Below, in pieces: positions 33,934 through 42,847 of a DNA stretch of 50,156 nt; positions within the stretch are counted from its first letter, which is position 1, and the number at the start of each line of letters is the position of its first letter. The notes beneath the pieces are model-generated. The model had not been told where the DNA came from. It was given only the letters and a program-made list of their open reading frames with translations, and made no database searches. Origin of the DNA: Clostridia bacterium (lineage in GTDB: Bacteria > Bacillota > Clostridia > Oscillospirales > Acutalibacteraceae); the NCBI GenBank assembly GCA_017621885.1, contig JAGASD010000002.1, positions 1-50,156 on the forward strand. Reading direction: 5' to 3'. The translations under genes were made by a program, and so were the position numbers.

Positions 33934-35318
33934 AAACTACGGCTAAAAGAAGTTGTATAATAATTGTTCTTATTGTTGCGGTTGTTGCGGGTCTTACGGT
34001 ATTGGGCGTGAGATTTGCCGTGAACGGTGAGGAATGGGCAACGCTCCGCGCAAATGAGCATCTTAACGAGGGCGGCAGCTTTATTGCTGCAGGTAACGTT
34101 ACCGACAGAAACGGTGAAATTCTTGCGTATACCGAAGGGGAGGAAAGGCGTTACAACGACTCTGAAAGAATAAGACGCTCAACGCTTCATATTCTGGGTG
34201 ATACCGAAGGGTATATTTCATCCGGTGTTCAAACTGCGTACAAAACAAGGCTTGCGGGCTACAGCCCCGTAACCGGTCTTCATTCCTTGAAAAAATACGG
34301 TAAGGGTAACGATGTTTCTCTTACAATTGACAGTCAGGTTTGCGCTCTGGCGTACGATTGCCTTAACGGTAAAAATGGTGTCGTTGCTGCCTATAACTAC
34401 GAAACGGGTGAGATTTTATGCTCTGTTTCGAGTCCTAATTACGATATTGAAAACAAGCCGTCTTCCGAAGAGATTGATAAAAATGAAGACGGTAAATATG
34501 ACGGAATATATCTTAACAGACTTGTTGACGGATTGTATACACCGGGCTCTGTTTTTAAAATAATAACAACTGCAAGCGCGGTTGAGAATGTTCCGAATCT
34601 TGATTCGTGGACATACACCTGCACCGGTGAAGAAATTGTTGACGGTGTAAAGGTTACTTGCCCGAGTGTTCACGGGGAAATGGATTTTGAGGAAGCCTTT
34701 GCAAACTCCTGTAACGGTGCTTTTGCCGTAATGTCAAAGGAATTGGGCAAAGAAAAGCTTTCGCTTACTGCAAAAGAATTTCGTTTCGGTGAAAGCTTTG
34801 CTTTCGGCAATTCCGAAACAGATGCCAGTATTTTTGATGTGTCAGCGGCAAATGACGCAGACCTTGCGTGGGCAAGCGTAGGGCAGTATACAACGCTTGT
34901 TAATCCGTATCATATGCTGACGATGCTGGGTGCTGTTGCCAACAACGGCGAGGCAGTGTTCCCGTATGCAGTATCCACCATAACTTCACCGGCGGGCAGA
35001 GTCGTTCAGGAAACAAAACCGCGAAGCGAGGTGTATATAACACCTGAGGTTGCAAATAAAGTTGAGGCTATGATGCGTAATAATGTAGAAACCAATTACG
35101 GCGATTATAATTTTGAGGGACTTTCAATGTGCGGCAAAACAGGTACTGCCGAGGTTGCAGACGGTTCAAAGCCCCACTCATGGTTTGCAGGCTTTTCACA
35201 AAATCCTCAATGTCCCATTGCAATAGTAGTTGTGGTTGAAAACGGAGGTTGGGGAGCATCAACGGCTCTTCCGATAGCATCAGAGGTTATGGAAGCTGTT
35301 TATAAAACACTTTCATAA
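33930..35318 (+). CDS. class B penicillin-binding protein (PbpA-like transpeptidase)
   Basis: A 462-residue peptidoglycan transpeptidase with an N-terminal anchor (CIIIVLIVAVVAGLTVLGVRF), a short pedestal domain (GNVTDRNGEILAYTE) and the transpeptidase domain. Catalytic motifs: SxxK at Ser207 (TPGSVFKI), SxN at Ser260 (ANSCNGAF) and KTG at Lys403 (CGKTGTAEV). The short pedestal is typical of PbpA-type enzymes partnered with SEDS proteins in Clostridia and Actinobacteria. Translational overlap with the upstream FHA-SEDS gene supports a working pair. Only a weak hairpin overlapping its stop codon acts as terminator. Confidence 0.94.
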   Translation: MKTTAKRSCIIIVLIVAVVAGLTVLGVRFAVNGEEWATLRANEHLNEGGSFIAAGNVTDRNGEILAYTEGEERRYNDSERIRRSTLHILGDTEGYISSGVQTAYKTRLAGYSPVTGLHSLKKYGKGNDVSLTIDSQVCALAYDCLNGKNGVVAAYNYETGEILCSVSSPNYDIENKPSSEEIDKNEDGKYDGIYLNRLVDGLYTPGSVFKIITTASAVENVPNLDSWTYTCTGEEIVDGVKVTCPSVHGEMDFEEAFANSCNGAFAVMSKELGKEKLSLTAKEFRFGESFAFGNSETDASIFDVSAANDADLAWASVGQYTTLVNPYHMLTMLGAVANNGEAVFPYAVSTITSPAGRVVQETKPRSEVYITPEVANKVEAMMRNNVETNYGDYNFEGLSMCGKTGTAEVADGSKPHSWFAGFSQNPQCPIAIVVVVENGGWGASTALPIASEVMEAVYKTLS

Positions 35319-35335
35319 TTGGAAAGTGTTTCTTG
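35305..35335 (+). terminator. weak terminator overlapping the PBP stop codon
   Basis: AAACACTTTC (35305-35314) pairs GAAAGTGTTT (35322-35331), followed by TCTT. The stop codon is within the loop side of the hairpin. Confidence 0.55.
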
Positions 35336-35348
35336 TATACTATTTTTG

Positions 35349-35377
35349 TTGACTTGTTCCGACAAATATTGTAAAAT
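35349..35377 (+). promoter_or_regulatory. promoter of the ABC exporter operon
   Basis: TTGACT (35349-35354), 17 nt, TAAAAT (35372-35377). The spacer contains a small palindrome TTGT-TCCG-ACAA that could be an operator. Confidence 0.75.
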
Positions 35378-35416
35378 AAATGTTAATTGTAAAAATAAAC
35401 TGAAAGGCTGAAATAA

Positions 35417-36118
35417 ATGAGCTTTATTGAATTTGACTCCGTGTATAAAAGATATAAAATGGGTGAAATCGTTATCAATGCTGCTGACGGTGTTACCTTT
35501 AACGTTGAGCAGGGTGAATTCTGTGTAATTGTAGGTGCCAGCGGTGCCGGTAAGACAACTGTCCTTAATATTCTCGGCGGTATGGATGACTGTGACGACG
35601 GTAAAGTCCGTGTTGCAGGTGACCTTGTAAACGAATATGACAGCAAACGTCTCATTGAATACAGACGTTATGATGTGGGTTTTGTTTTCCAGTTTTATAA
35701 CCTTGTTCCCAACCTTACCGCTCTTGAAAATGTTGAGCTTGCAACACAGATAGGTACAAAGGCGCTTAATCCCGCAAAGGTGCTTGAAAGAGTCGGTCTC
35801 GGTGAACGTCTTAATAACTTCCCTGCACAGCTCTCGGGCGGTGAGCAACAGCGTGTTTCAATTGCACGTGCGCTTGCTAAAAATCCCAAGCTTCTTTTGT
35901 GCGACGAGCCTACAGGTGCTCTTGACTATAACACGGGTAAGCAGATATTAAAGCTTTTGCAGGATACAAGCCGTGAGACAGGTATGACGGTTATTGTTAT
36001 TACTCATAACTCGGCAATTACACCTATGGCTGACAGAGTTATCTCTATGAAGAGCGGACGCGTTGTCAGTATAGAAACTAATGAGAATCCCGTTTCGGTT
36101 GCTGATATTGAATGGTAA
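35417..36118 (+). CDS. ABC transporter ATP-binding protein (MacB/LolD type)
   Basis: A 233-residue ATPase with Walker A (GASGAGKTT), Q-loop ([18 protein letters not shown]), signature [15 protein letters not shown], Walker B ([12 protein letters not shown]) and switch His (VIVITHNS). It powers the FtsX-like permease encoded 37 bp downstream. Such mechanotransmission-type systems move or sense peptides, lipoproteins or antibiotics rather than import nutrients. GAAAGG precedes the ATG. A TetR regulator gene lies just past the operon. Confidence 0.95.
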   Translation: MSFIEFDSVYKRYKMGEIVINAADGVTFNVEQGEFCVIVGASGAGKTTVLNILGGMDDCDDGKVRVAGDLVNEYDSKRLIEYRRYDVGFVFQFYNLVPNLTALENVELATQIGTKALNPAKVLERVGLGERLNNFPAQLSGGEQQRVSIARALAKNPKLLLCDEPTGALDYNTGKQILKLLQDTSRETGMTVIVITHNSAITPMADRVISMKSGRVVSIETNENPVSVADIEW

Positions 36119-36155
36119 ACCATCTGATCTGATTTTTTGAAAGGATAATTTTAAA

Positions 36156-39100
36156 ATGACCGGTTCATATTTTACAGATAGTTTCCGTTCAATAAAACGG
36201 ACTTTCAGCAGATTTGTGTCAATTGTGGCGATTGTTGCATTGGGAAGCGGATTGTTCTGCGGACTTAATGCGGTTGGCCCCGATATGATGAATACTGCAA
36301 ATACATATTACGAAGACTATAATCTTATGGATTTAAGATTGCAGTCGTATCTTGGACTTTATGAAGAAGACCTTGATAAGGTACGCGCTATTGAAGGCGT
36401 AGAAGGCGTTCAGGGCGTTAAATTTGTTGACGGATACGTTCAGACCCCTAATGCAGAGGGTGAGTACGAAGGTATCGTTGATATTGACGGCTCCGAGCTT
36501 ACCATAAGAGTAACGGGTCTTGATTTAATGAGTGCCGTGAATTTTGAAGGCGGCGCAGATGACCCTAACTACATAAACAGACTAAAGCTTTTCAGAGACG
36601 GTGAGCTCAAGGGAAGATACCCTGAATCACCTAATGAATGTGTTGTTACCTGCAGTGATCTTACAACTCCCGAGCAATTTGTTATAGGCAGTAAAATTAA
36701 GGTTGTCGGTGATGATGAAGATATTTCCTATTACCTTAAATATGATGAGTTTACAATTGTCGGTGTTGTGCAGACACCTTATTGGGTATCTTACGAGCGC
36801 GGTGTTACCACAGCAGGCAGCGGTAAGCTTGGTGACTTTATTTACGTAAACAATGATGCTTTTACAGACAAAATCACATATTACAGCGAAGCGTATATAA
36901 CTCTTGAGGGTGCTGATGAGTTTGAAGCATATTCAGAAGAATATGATGATTTTGTTGAAGCAAAGCGTGAAGAAATTGCGGCTTTGGCAGAAACCTTTGC
37001 TGCAGACAGAAGGGCACAGCTGGCCGTAGGTCTTGAGCAGAAGGTTACAAGCGCCAAGCTTGAAATAGACCAGGCTGAAGCAACAATAAATCAGAAGCTT
37101 GCAGATGGTCAGAAACAGCTTGACGAGTTGTATGAAAAAGAGAAAAACGGTGCACAACAGCTTGCAGATGCTCAGAAGCTTATGGATGAGGAGTATGCGA
37201 AGGCACAAAACCAGATTCAGAGCGGCAGCGACAATTATATGGCGGCTGTTAATGAATACAACTCAAAGGTTATCGCTGTATCAAACGGTAAGGTTGAGCT
37301 TGCCAATAAAGAAAATGAATATAACAATAAAAAAGCTCAGGCAGACAGCGCAAAGGAGCAGCTCGATTCAGCTAACGTTCAGTTGACTGTTGCAGAAAAA
37401 GAGATTAAGTATATTGAAACTCTTGTAAATACAACGGAATCAACTTTAAATACACTTAAAGAAAATCAGGATGTGGCACAGAGCGACCTTGACCTTGATG
37501 CAATGGCGGGCAGACTTGAAGAAACTAACCCCGAGCTTGCAAAGCTTCTTTTTGCAGCATCTGACCTTACTGCGCAGGGTATGGCAGCCGATGCAATCGT
37601 TGAGGTTGACCGGCTTCTTGACCAGTATCAGTCGGAGCTTGCTGTAGCAAAACAGGAGTATGCTGCCGGCAAGGCGGAATATGAGAGTAGTCTTTCGCAA
37701 TGGCAACAGGCAGATGCACAGCTTGCAGCGGCAAATGCACAGCTTACCGCAGCAAAGCAACAGCTTGAAGATGCAGAGGGACAGCTTGAAACCTACAAGG
37801 AAAAGATTCAGGCGGGCGGTGATGAGCTTCAGTTCGGTGCAATTCAGGCACAGACCGAGTATATGACTGCTCAGGCAACTCTTGCCATTAAAAGCTCACA
37901 ATATCAGAATATTAAACAGATAATTGCTGATGCAGAAAAAGAATTTGAGACAGCCAAAGCGGAGGCTGAGAGTAAATTAGGCTCTGCAAAAACAGAATAT
38001 CAGAAGGGCGAAAGCCTGCTTCAGAATATCAAGGACGGTGTTGGCTGGTTCGTTTACACCCGCGATGACAGCCCGGGCTATACCGGTTATGGTCAGGCGG
38101 CATCTAATATGGTGCGTCTTGCTTATATTTTCCCCACCTTCTTTTTCATTGTTTCAACAATGGTTTGTCTTACAACGATGACAAGAATGGTTGAAGAGGA
38201 AAGAACTCAGTTAGGTACACTTAAAGCTCTGGGTTATTCGAACAAAATGATTTCCGGCAAATATTTGCTTTATGCGGTTATGGCAAGTCTTATCGGTGTT
38301 ATTTTAGGTGTTGTTTTAGGCTTTACCGTTATACCGATTGTTCTGTGCGCCGCGTGGGGTATTATGTATGAAATGCCCGAAACGATTATCAGCTTTATGC
38401 CTCTTTACCTTATTCTCGGTGTTGTTATTGCAATGGGCTCAACAGTTCTTGCAGCGTACCTTGCTTGCCGTAAAGAGCTTAAAGAGGTTCCTGCCGTCCT
38501 TATGCGACCCAAGCCCCCGAAGGCAGGTAAGAGAGTATTCCTTGAAAACGTTGATTTTATATGGAAAAAGCTCAGCTTTACCTCAAAGGTTACTGTGAGA
38601 AACCTTTTCAGAAACAAAAAACGTTTCCTTGTAACGGCTATCGGTATTGCAGGTTGTACAGCCCTTATTCTTGCGGCTTGCGGTCTCAGAGACTCTATAA
38701 GCGGTGTTATTGATAATCAATACGGAAAAGAAAACGGTGTGGCGCAGTATGACCTGCAGGTTGTTCTTAAAGATGGTCAGACATCGTATGCCGAAAGCGA
38801 TATAGTGCCACAGATAAACTCAATCAAGGGTATTGATAGCTCTATGCTGGGTTATCTCAAGGTTGGTCACGGATATTCTGACAGAAGCGACAAGAAAATG
38901 GAAGTTGATATTCTTGTTCCTGAGAATCCTCAATCATTTGTGAATTTTGTTAATCTGAAATTGAATGGTGAACAGATTCCTCTTACTGATGAGGGTGCGG
39001 TTATTACCAAAAAGTTCGCAAATAAAACAAATACCAAAATCGGTGACGTTGTTACCGTTTCTTGGACAGAGGGCTCCATAACCGTAAAATATGATGTTAA

Positions 39101-39737
39101 GGTTACCGGTATTGTTGATAACTACGCGTTCCATTACGTATATATGACGCCTGCGTACTATCAGAGCGTAACCGGTACAAGTCTTGAATACAACTATCTC
39201 TTCTGTAAGATTGACCAGGCTCTTACAAAAGAAGCCAAGGTGCATATGGAGAACACCATAAACGATATTAAGGGCGTTAACGGTTCGGTATTTACAACTG
39301 TTGTTATTGATAATTTCAACAACATAATAAATACGTTGAATATGGTTATTATACTCTTTATTGTTGCGGCAATGGCACTTGCTGTGGTTGTTCTTTATAA
39401 CCTTAATAATATCAACGTCAACGAACGAATAAGAGAGCTTGCCACACTTAAAGTTCTTGGTTTCTATGACGGTGAGGTATCGGCATATATTTACCGTGAA
39501 AACGTGATTCTTACACTTATCGGTATAGTTGCGGGCTTATTCCTCGGTATACCGCTTAATATTGCCGTTGTAGGTATTGTTGATATTGATACCCTTACGT
39601 TTAAAACGCAGCTTGAACCGCTGAGCTTTATTCTTGCGGCATCGATAACTATTGGATTTGCAATTCTGGTTAACCTTCTTATGCACTTTAAGTTGAAGAA
39701 AATCAGTATGGTTGAATCGCTTAAATCAGTTGAATAA
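36156..39737 (+). CDS. FtsX/MacB-type ABC permease with large external coiled coil
   Basis: This 1193-residue permease has an N-terminal helix (about residues 22-45) and an external MacB-like periplasmic domain. A long helical coiled-coil segment rich in Ala/Gln/Glu/Lys spans about residues 280-630 (DQAEATINQKLADGQKQLDE, QADAQLAAANAQLTAAKQQL). Then come three helices (about 652-780), a linker, another helix near 825, a second external domain and three C-terminal helices with the conserved NVNERIRELATLKVLGFYDGEV loop. FtsX-type permeases of this size transduce ATP hydrolysis to the external domain. Forms an operon with the ATPase gene; GAAAGGA precedes its ATG. Confidence 0.93.
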   Translation: MTGSYFTDSFRSIKRTFSRFVSIVAIVALGSGLFCGLNAVGPDMMNTANTYYEDYNLMDLRLQSYLGLYEEDLDKVRAIEGVEGVQGVKFVDGYVQTPNAEGEYEGIVDIDGSELTIRVTGLDLMSAVNFEGGADDPNYINRLKLFRDGELKGRYPESPNECVVTCSDLTTPEQFVIGSKIKVVGDDEDISYYLKYDEFTIVGVVQTPYWVSYERGVTTAGSGKLGDFIYVNNDAFTDKITYYSEAYITLEGADEFEAYSEEYDDFVEAKREEIAALAETFAADRRAQLAVGLEQKVTSAKLEIDQAEATINQKLADGQKQLDELYEKEKNGAQQLADAQKLMDEEYAKAQNQIQSGSDNYMAAVNEYNSKVIAVSNGKVELANKENEYNNKKAQADSAKEQLDSANVQLTVAEKEIKYIETLVNTTESTLNTLKENQDVAQSDLDLDAMAGRLEETNPELAKLLFAASDLTAQGMAADAIVEVDRLLDQYQSELAVAKQEYAAGKAEYESSLSQWQQADAQLAAANAQLTAAKQQLEDAEGQLETYKEKIQAGGDELQFGAIQAQTEYMTAQATLAIKSSQYQNIKQIIADAEKEFETAKAEAESKLGSAKTEYQKGESLLQNIKDGVGWFVYTRDDSPGYTGYGQAASNMVRLAYIFPTFFFIVSTMVCLTTMTRMVEEERTQLGTLKALGYSNKMISGKYLLYAVMASLIGVILGVVLGFTVIPIVLCAAWGIMYEMPETIISFMPLYLILGVVIAMGSTVLAAYLACRKELKEVPAVLMRPKPPKAGKRVFLENVDFIWKKLSFTSKVTVRNLFRNKKRFLVTAIGIAGCTALILAACGLRDSISGVIDNQYGKENGVAQYDLQVVLKDGQTSYAESDIVPQINSIKGIDSSMLGYLKVGHGYSDRSDKKMEVDILVPENPQSFVNFVNLKLNGEQIPLTDEGAVITKKFANKTNTKIGDVVTVSWTEGSITVKYDVKVTGIVDNYAFHYVYMTPAYYQSVTGTSLEYNYLFCKIDQALTKEAKVHMENTINDIKGVNGSVFTTVVIDNFNNIINTLNMVIILFIVAAMALAVVVLYNLNNINVNERIRELATLKVLGFYDGEVSAYIYRENVILTLIGIVAGLFLGIPLNIAVVGIVDIDTLTFKTQLEPLSFILAASITIGFAILVNLLMHFKLKKISMVESLKSVE

Positions 39738-39745
39738 AAACATTA

Positions 39746-39785
39746 AGAGCCCCAAGGCATTTTTGCCTTGGGGCTCTGATTTTTA
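39746..39785. terminator. strong bidirectional terminator, ABC operon/TetR gene
   Basis: A perfect 14-bp stem AGAGCCCCAAGGCA/TGCCTTGGGGCTCT with a T4 loop between convergent genes. Confidence 0.93.
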
Positions 39786-40406
39786 TTTTTTATTAATTGA
39801 TTTGAAGGTCGAGTAATTCTGATTGGTTTTGCTTGAACCGTTAAAATATACACCTGCAATATATATTGCCAGCTCTTCGGTGGGGATGGACATACCGTCG
39901 TTCATCCAATCGGTAAGAATACCCGTAACCCCCGAAAGGAAAAAGGATGTTGAATACTTTGCGGGAATATTGTCAGCGTAAATATCTTTTGAATTCGGAA
40001 TGCTTTTCAGTATGAGAGTTTGCATCTTTTTATAAAGCATATTGTTTGCATCATTTTTGATAATGAATTCACAAAGAGTTTCGTGTTCTTTGCAGAAAAT
40101 TAAAAGTCTGTTTGCATATTCGGCAAAACCCTCAATTGTTCCTATATCCGGTACAGTCTCATTTAAAACACTCACAAAGGTCTGATATGTTTCGGTTTGA
40201 ATCTGGTCAACCATATCGTTTAAATCAGTATAGTAAAAATAAAAGGTTGCTCTGTTAACGTCTGCAAGTGTTGTTAACTCGGTAACCGTTATTTGATTCA
40301 GCGTTTTGCTTTCCAAAAGTTCAAAAAGAGCATCACGTAAAGCTTTTTTTGTTCTTTTAACGCGTCTGTCTGTGTGGTTCAGACGTTGTTTTTTCTGTTG
40401 TGCCAA
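39783..40406 (-). CDS. TetR-family transcriptional regulator
   Basis: A 207-residue regulator. The N-terminal HTH is typical (RTKKALRDALFELLESKTLNQITVTELTTLADVNRATFYFYYTDLNDMVDQI). The C-terminal ligand domain has the TetR_C pattern seen in DhaS-like regulators (LLIFCKEHETLCEFIIKND, STSFFLSGVTGILTDWMNDGM). It is convergent with the ABC exporter operon and may control it, though that promoter has no copy of the palindrome found at its own start site. Autoregulation is likely from that palindrome. Confidence 0.9.
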   Translation of the reverse strand: MAQQKKQRLNHTDRRVKRTKKALRDALFELLESKTLNQITVTELTTLADVNRATFYFYYTDLNDMVDQIQTETYQTFVSVLNETVPDIGTIEGFAEYANRLLIFCKEHETLCEFIIKNDANNMLYKKMQTLILKSIPNSKDIYADNIPAKYSTSFFLSGVTGILTDWMNDGMSIPTEELAIYIAGVYFNGSSKTNQNYSTFKSINKK

Positions 40407-40426
40407 AATACCACATCCTTAAATTA

Positions 40427-40439
40427 CATAGATACTATG
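40427..40439. promoter_or_regulatory. candidate TetR operator
   Basis: The perfect palindrome CATAG-ATA-CTATG sits at the predicted transcription start of the TetR gene, between its -10 box and start codon. Such placement fits autorepression. Confidence 0.5.
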
Positions 40440-40443
40440 ACAC

Positions 40444-40472
40444 ATTCTACCATATATATTTCTTTTTTGCAA
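40444..40472 (-). promoter_or_regulatory. promoter of the TetR gene
   Basis: Minus strand: TTGCAA (40467-40472), 17 nt, TAGAAT (40444-40449). Confidence 0.6.
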
Positions 40473-40518
40473 TAAAAAGCGGAACATTGACATATATTTT
40501 TTTCTTAAAAATAAAAAA

Positions 40519-40560
40519 GAAACAACATTTTCGTGAATTGTTTTCCGAAAATGTCGTTCT
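40519..40560 (-). terminator. terminator of the DUF1015-nfo operon
   Basis: AACAACATTTTCG (40521-40533) pairs CGAAAATGTCGTT (40546-40558) with one mismatch; a T-rich run follows on the minus strand. Confidence 0.85.
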
Positions 40561-40577
40561 TTAGTTTTATATCGGCA

Positions 40578-41411
40578 TTATATTTTATATAGTCTTTTTA
40601 AAAGCTTTATTTCTTTTTTGTATCCGTCTGAATCGTTAGGCGTTTCAAGGTAGAAGGGGAGATGCTTTAATTCAGGGTGATTGATGATTTTTGCCATTGC
40701 GTCAATGCCGATACCGCCTTCACCGATTTTGGCGTGGCGATCCTTACGGCAACCGAGAAAGTTCATACTGTCGTTAAGGTGGATAGCCTTTAATCTGTCA
40801 AGCCCTATAATCTCATCAAACTCTTGAAGCACACCGTCAAGATTATTCACTATATCATAGCCGCCGTCAAAGACGTGACAGGTATCAAGGCAAACACCCA
40901 ATTTATCATTAAGCTTCACCTTGTCGATAATTGAACGCAGTTGAGTAAAGCTTTTTCCGATTTCGGTACCTTTACCTGCCATGGTTTCGAGCAAAACCAA
41001 CGTTTTTTGTTCGGGCTTCAGAACGCAGTTAAGCATATCTGCAATGTATTGTATACCTGCTTCTTCACCTTGGCCAACATGGCTTCCCGGGTGGAAATTG
41101 TACATAGCGCCGTCTATATATTCAAGACGGCTTATGTCGTCTGCCATTGTATTTTTAGCAAATTCTCTTAAACCCTCATCCTTTGAACAAGCGTTTAAGG
41201 TATATGGGGCGTGGGCAAGCGGATAAACTATACCGTTTTCTTTTCTGTATTCTTCAAAAGCCTCAATATCTTTAATATTCAGAGGCTTCGCTGACCCTCC
41301 GCGGGGATTTCTGGTGAAGAATTGAAAAGTGTCGGCATCAATGCGTGTTGCCTCTTTACCCATTGCAAGGAAACCGGCAGAGCTTGATAAATGGCAACCT
41401 ATAATTAACAT
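40578..41411 (-). CDS. nfo: endonuclease IV (AP endonuclease)
   Basis: A 277-residue zinc-dependent AP endonuclease of base excision repair. Conserved segments: [97 protein letters not shown] and FYLETPND, giving the full three-zinc ligand set. It begins 12 bp after the DUF1015 gene and shares its transcript. The Shine-Dalgarno is weak (GGTGA), consistent with coupling. Confidence 0.96.
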   Translation of the reverse strand: MLIIGCHLSSSAGFLAMGKEATRIDADTFQFFTRNPRGGSAKPLNIKDIEAFEEYRKENGIVYPLAHAPYTLNACSKDEGLREFAKNTMADDISRLEYIDGAMYNFHPGSHVGQGEEAGIQYIADMLNCVLKPEQKTLVLLETMAGKGTEIGKSFTQLRSIIDKVKLNDKLGVCLDTCHVFDGGYDIVNNLDGVLQEFDEIIGLDRLKAIHLNDSMNFLGCRKDRHAKIGEGGIGIDAMAKIINHPELKHLPFYLETPNDSDGYKKEIKLLKRLYKI

Positions 41412-41423
41412 TAAATCACCGCT

Positions 41424-42668
41424 TTATTTTAATTTGTGTATGAACAGACCGCTTAAAAGCTTAGGCTCAAACCAGGTTGATTTTGGGGGCATAATCATAT
41501 TGGCGTCTGCAATATCCATAAGGTCATCAAGAGTGGTCGGATACATTGAAAAAGCAACAGCCATACCGCCGTCAACAAGTTTTTCCAATTCCTTGAGTCC
41601 TCTTATGCCGCCTATGAAATCAATTCTCTTATCTGTACGGGGGTCGCCTATGTTGAGTGTCGGAGTAAGAAGATTTTTCTGCAGTATTGAAACATCAAGG
41701 CGGTCAACGGGGTCGCCTTTGTCGAACGTACCGTCTTTTGCAGAAAGCTTATACCATTCTTTATTAAGATACATACCGAACGTGTGCTTTTCTTCGGGAT
41801 GGTATGCACCGTCACAGTTTGCTTTTTCAACGTTGAAATTTTCTGAAATTTCTTTGATGAATTCATTTTCGGTTTTGCCGTTAAGGTCGTTTACAACTCT
41901 GTTATAATCCATAATTTCAAGGTTCTCGGCAGGGAAAAGAACCGCAAGGAAGAAATTGAATTCTTCTGTACCGTTGTAACCCGGGTTTTGTTCACGGCGC
42001 ATTTTTGCAACATTTACTGCAGAAGCACATCTGTGATGTCCGTCTGCGATATAAAAATCACCTGCGTTTTCAAGAAGGGCGGAAAGCTGAGCAATTGTGT
42101 CTGTATTATCAATAACCCATACGGTGTTGCTTATGCCGTCATCTGTAACAAAATCATATACGGGCGCGTTGCTTTTAGCTTTTTCAATAATGCTTATGAT
42201 TTTTTCCTGACCTTTGTAACAGAGGAAAATAGGGCCTGTGTTAGCATCGCAGGTGTCAACGTGACGGATTCTGTCAGCTTCCTTATCGGCGCGTGTAAGC
42301 TCGTGCTTTTTTATGTGATTGTTTATATAATCATCAACACTTGCACAGCCGACAAGACCTGTTTGCTCTCTGCCGTTCATAATCTGGCGGTAAACGTAAA
42401 AACAGGGGATTGAGTCCTCTGCGAGTATGCCGTTTTTTTCAAAGCTATTTAAATTTTCACAAGCTTTGGCATAAACCTCGTCGCTGTAAAGGTAGGTGTC
42501 AGCCGGCAAATCAATTTCTGCCTTATCAATGTGTAAAAAAGAATAAGGATTTCCCTCGACCATTTCTCTTGCTTCATTGCTGTTCATAACATCGTAAGGA
42601 AGAGCTGCAACTCTTGAAGCGTATTCGGGGGTGGGTCTCAGGGCTTTGAACGGTTTGAAAATTGCCAT
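41424..42668 (-). CDS. DUF1015 family protein
   Basis: A 414-residue protein of the DUF1015 family. Recognisable segments are the start FKPFKALRPTPEYASRVAALPYDVMN, NPYSFLHIDKAEIDLP, YVYRQIMNGREQTGLVGCASVDDYINNHIKKHE, IADGHHRCASAVNVAK and FFLAVLFPAENLEIMDYNRVV. The biochemical role is not settled; the HHR-containing motif suggests nucleotide or phosphate chemistry. In other Clostridia it is often near serine-biosynthesis genes (from memory), but here it leads an operon with nfo. GGAGG precedes the ATG. Confidence 0.92.
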   Translation of the reverse strand: MAIFKPFKALRPTPEYASRVAALPYDVMNSNEAREMVEGNPYSFLHIDKAEIDLPADTYLYSDEVYAKACENLNSFEKNGILAEDSIPCFYVYRQIMNGREQTGLVGCASVDDYINNHIKKHELTRADKEADRIRHVDTCDANTGPIFLCYKGQEKIISIIEKAKSNAPVYDFVTDDGISNTVWVIDNTDTIAQLSALLENAGDFYIADGHHRCASAVNVAKMRREQNPGYNGTEEFNFFLAVLFPAENLEIMDYNRVVNDLNGKTENEFIKEISENFNVEKANCDGAYHPEEKHTFGMYLNKEWYKLSAKDGTFDKGDPVDRLDVSILQKNLLTPTLNIGDPRTDKRIDFIGGIRGLKELEKLVDGGMAVAFSMYPTTLDDLMDIADANMIMPPKSTWFEPKLLSGLFIHKLK

Positions 42669-42713
42669 TTTGGTTATCCTCCATAGATAATAATAAAAAA
42701 TAAGTACTTATAA

Positions 42714-42743
42714 ATTTTACTTTATTTTTATATGCTTTGTCAA
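42714..42743 (-). promoter_or_regulatory. promoter of the DUF1015-nfo operon
   Basis: Minus strand: TTGACA (42738-42743), 18 nt, TAAAAT (42714-42719). It is back to back with the promoter of the divergent gene. Confidence 0.7.
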
Positions 42744-42750
42744 TATATTA

Positions 42751-42779
42751 TTGCTTTTATCGAAAAAATATGGTAAATT
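42751..42779 (+). promoter_or_regulatory. promoter of the DUF2461 gene
   Basis: TTGCTT (42751-42756), 17 nt, TAAATT (42774-42779), about 70 nt upstream of the ATG. Confidence 0.5.
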
Positions 42780-42847
42780 ATACACAAATAAAAGGTGTAA
42801 ATAATATATATACACAATAGCTTATCAGAGTTGAAAGTGAGTAAACA

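Noticed and set aside
41329-41907. 192-residue plus-strand open frame
   Set aside because: It overlaps nfo and the DUF1015 gene on the other strand and has no ribosome binding site.
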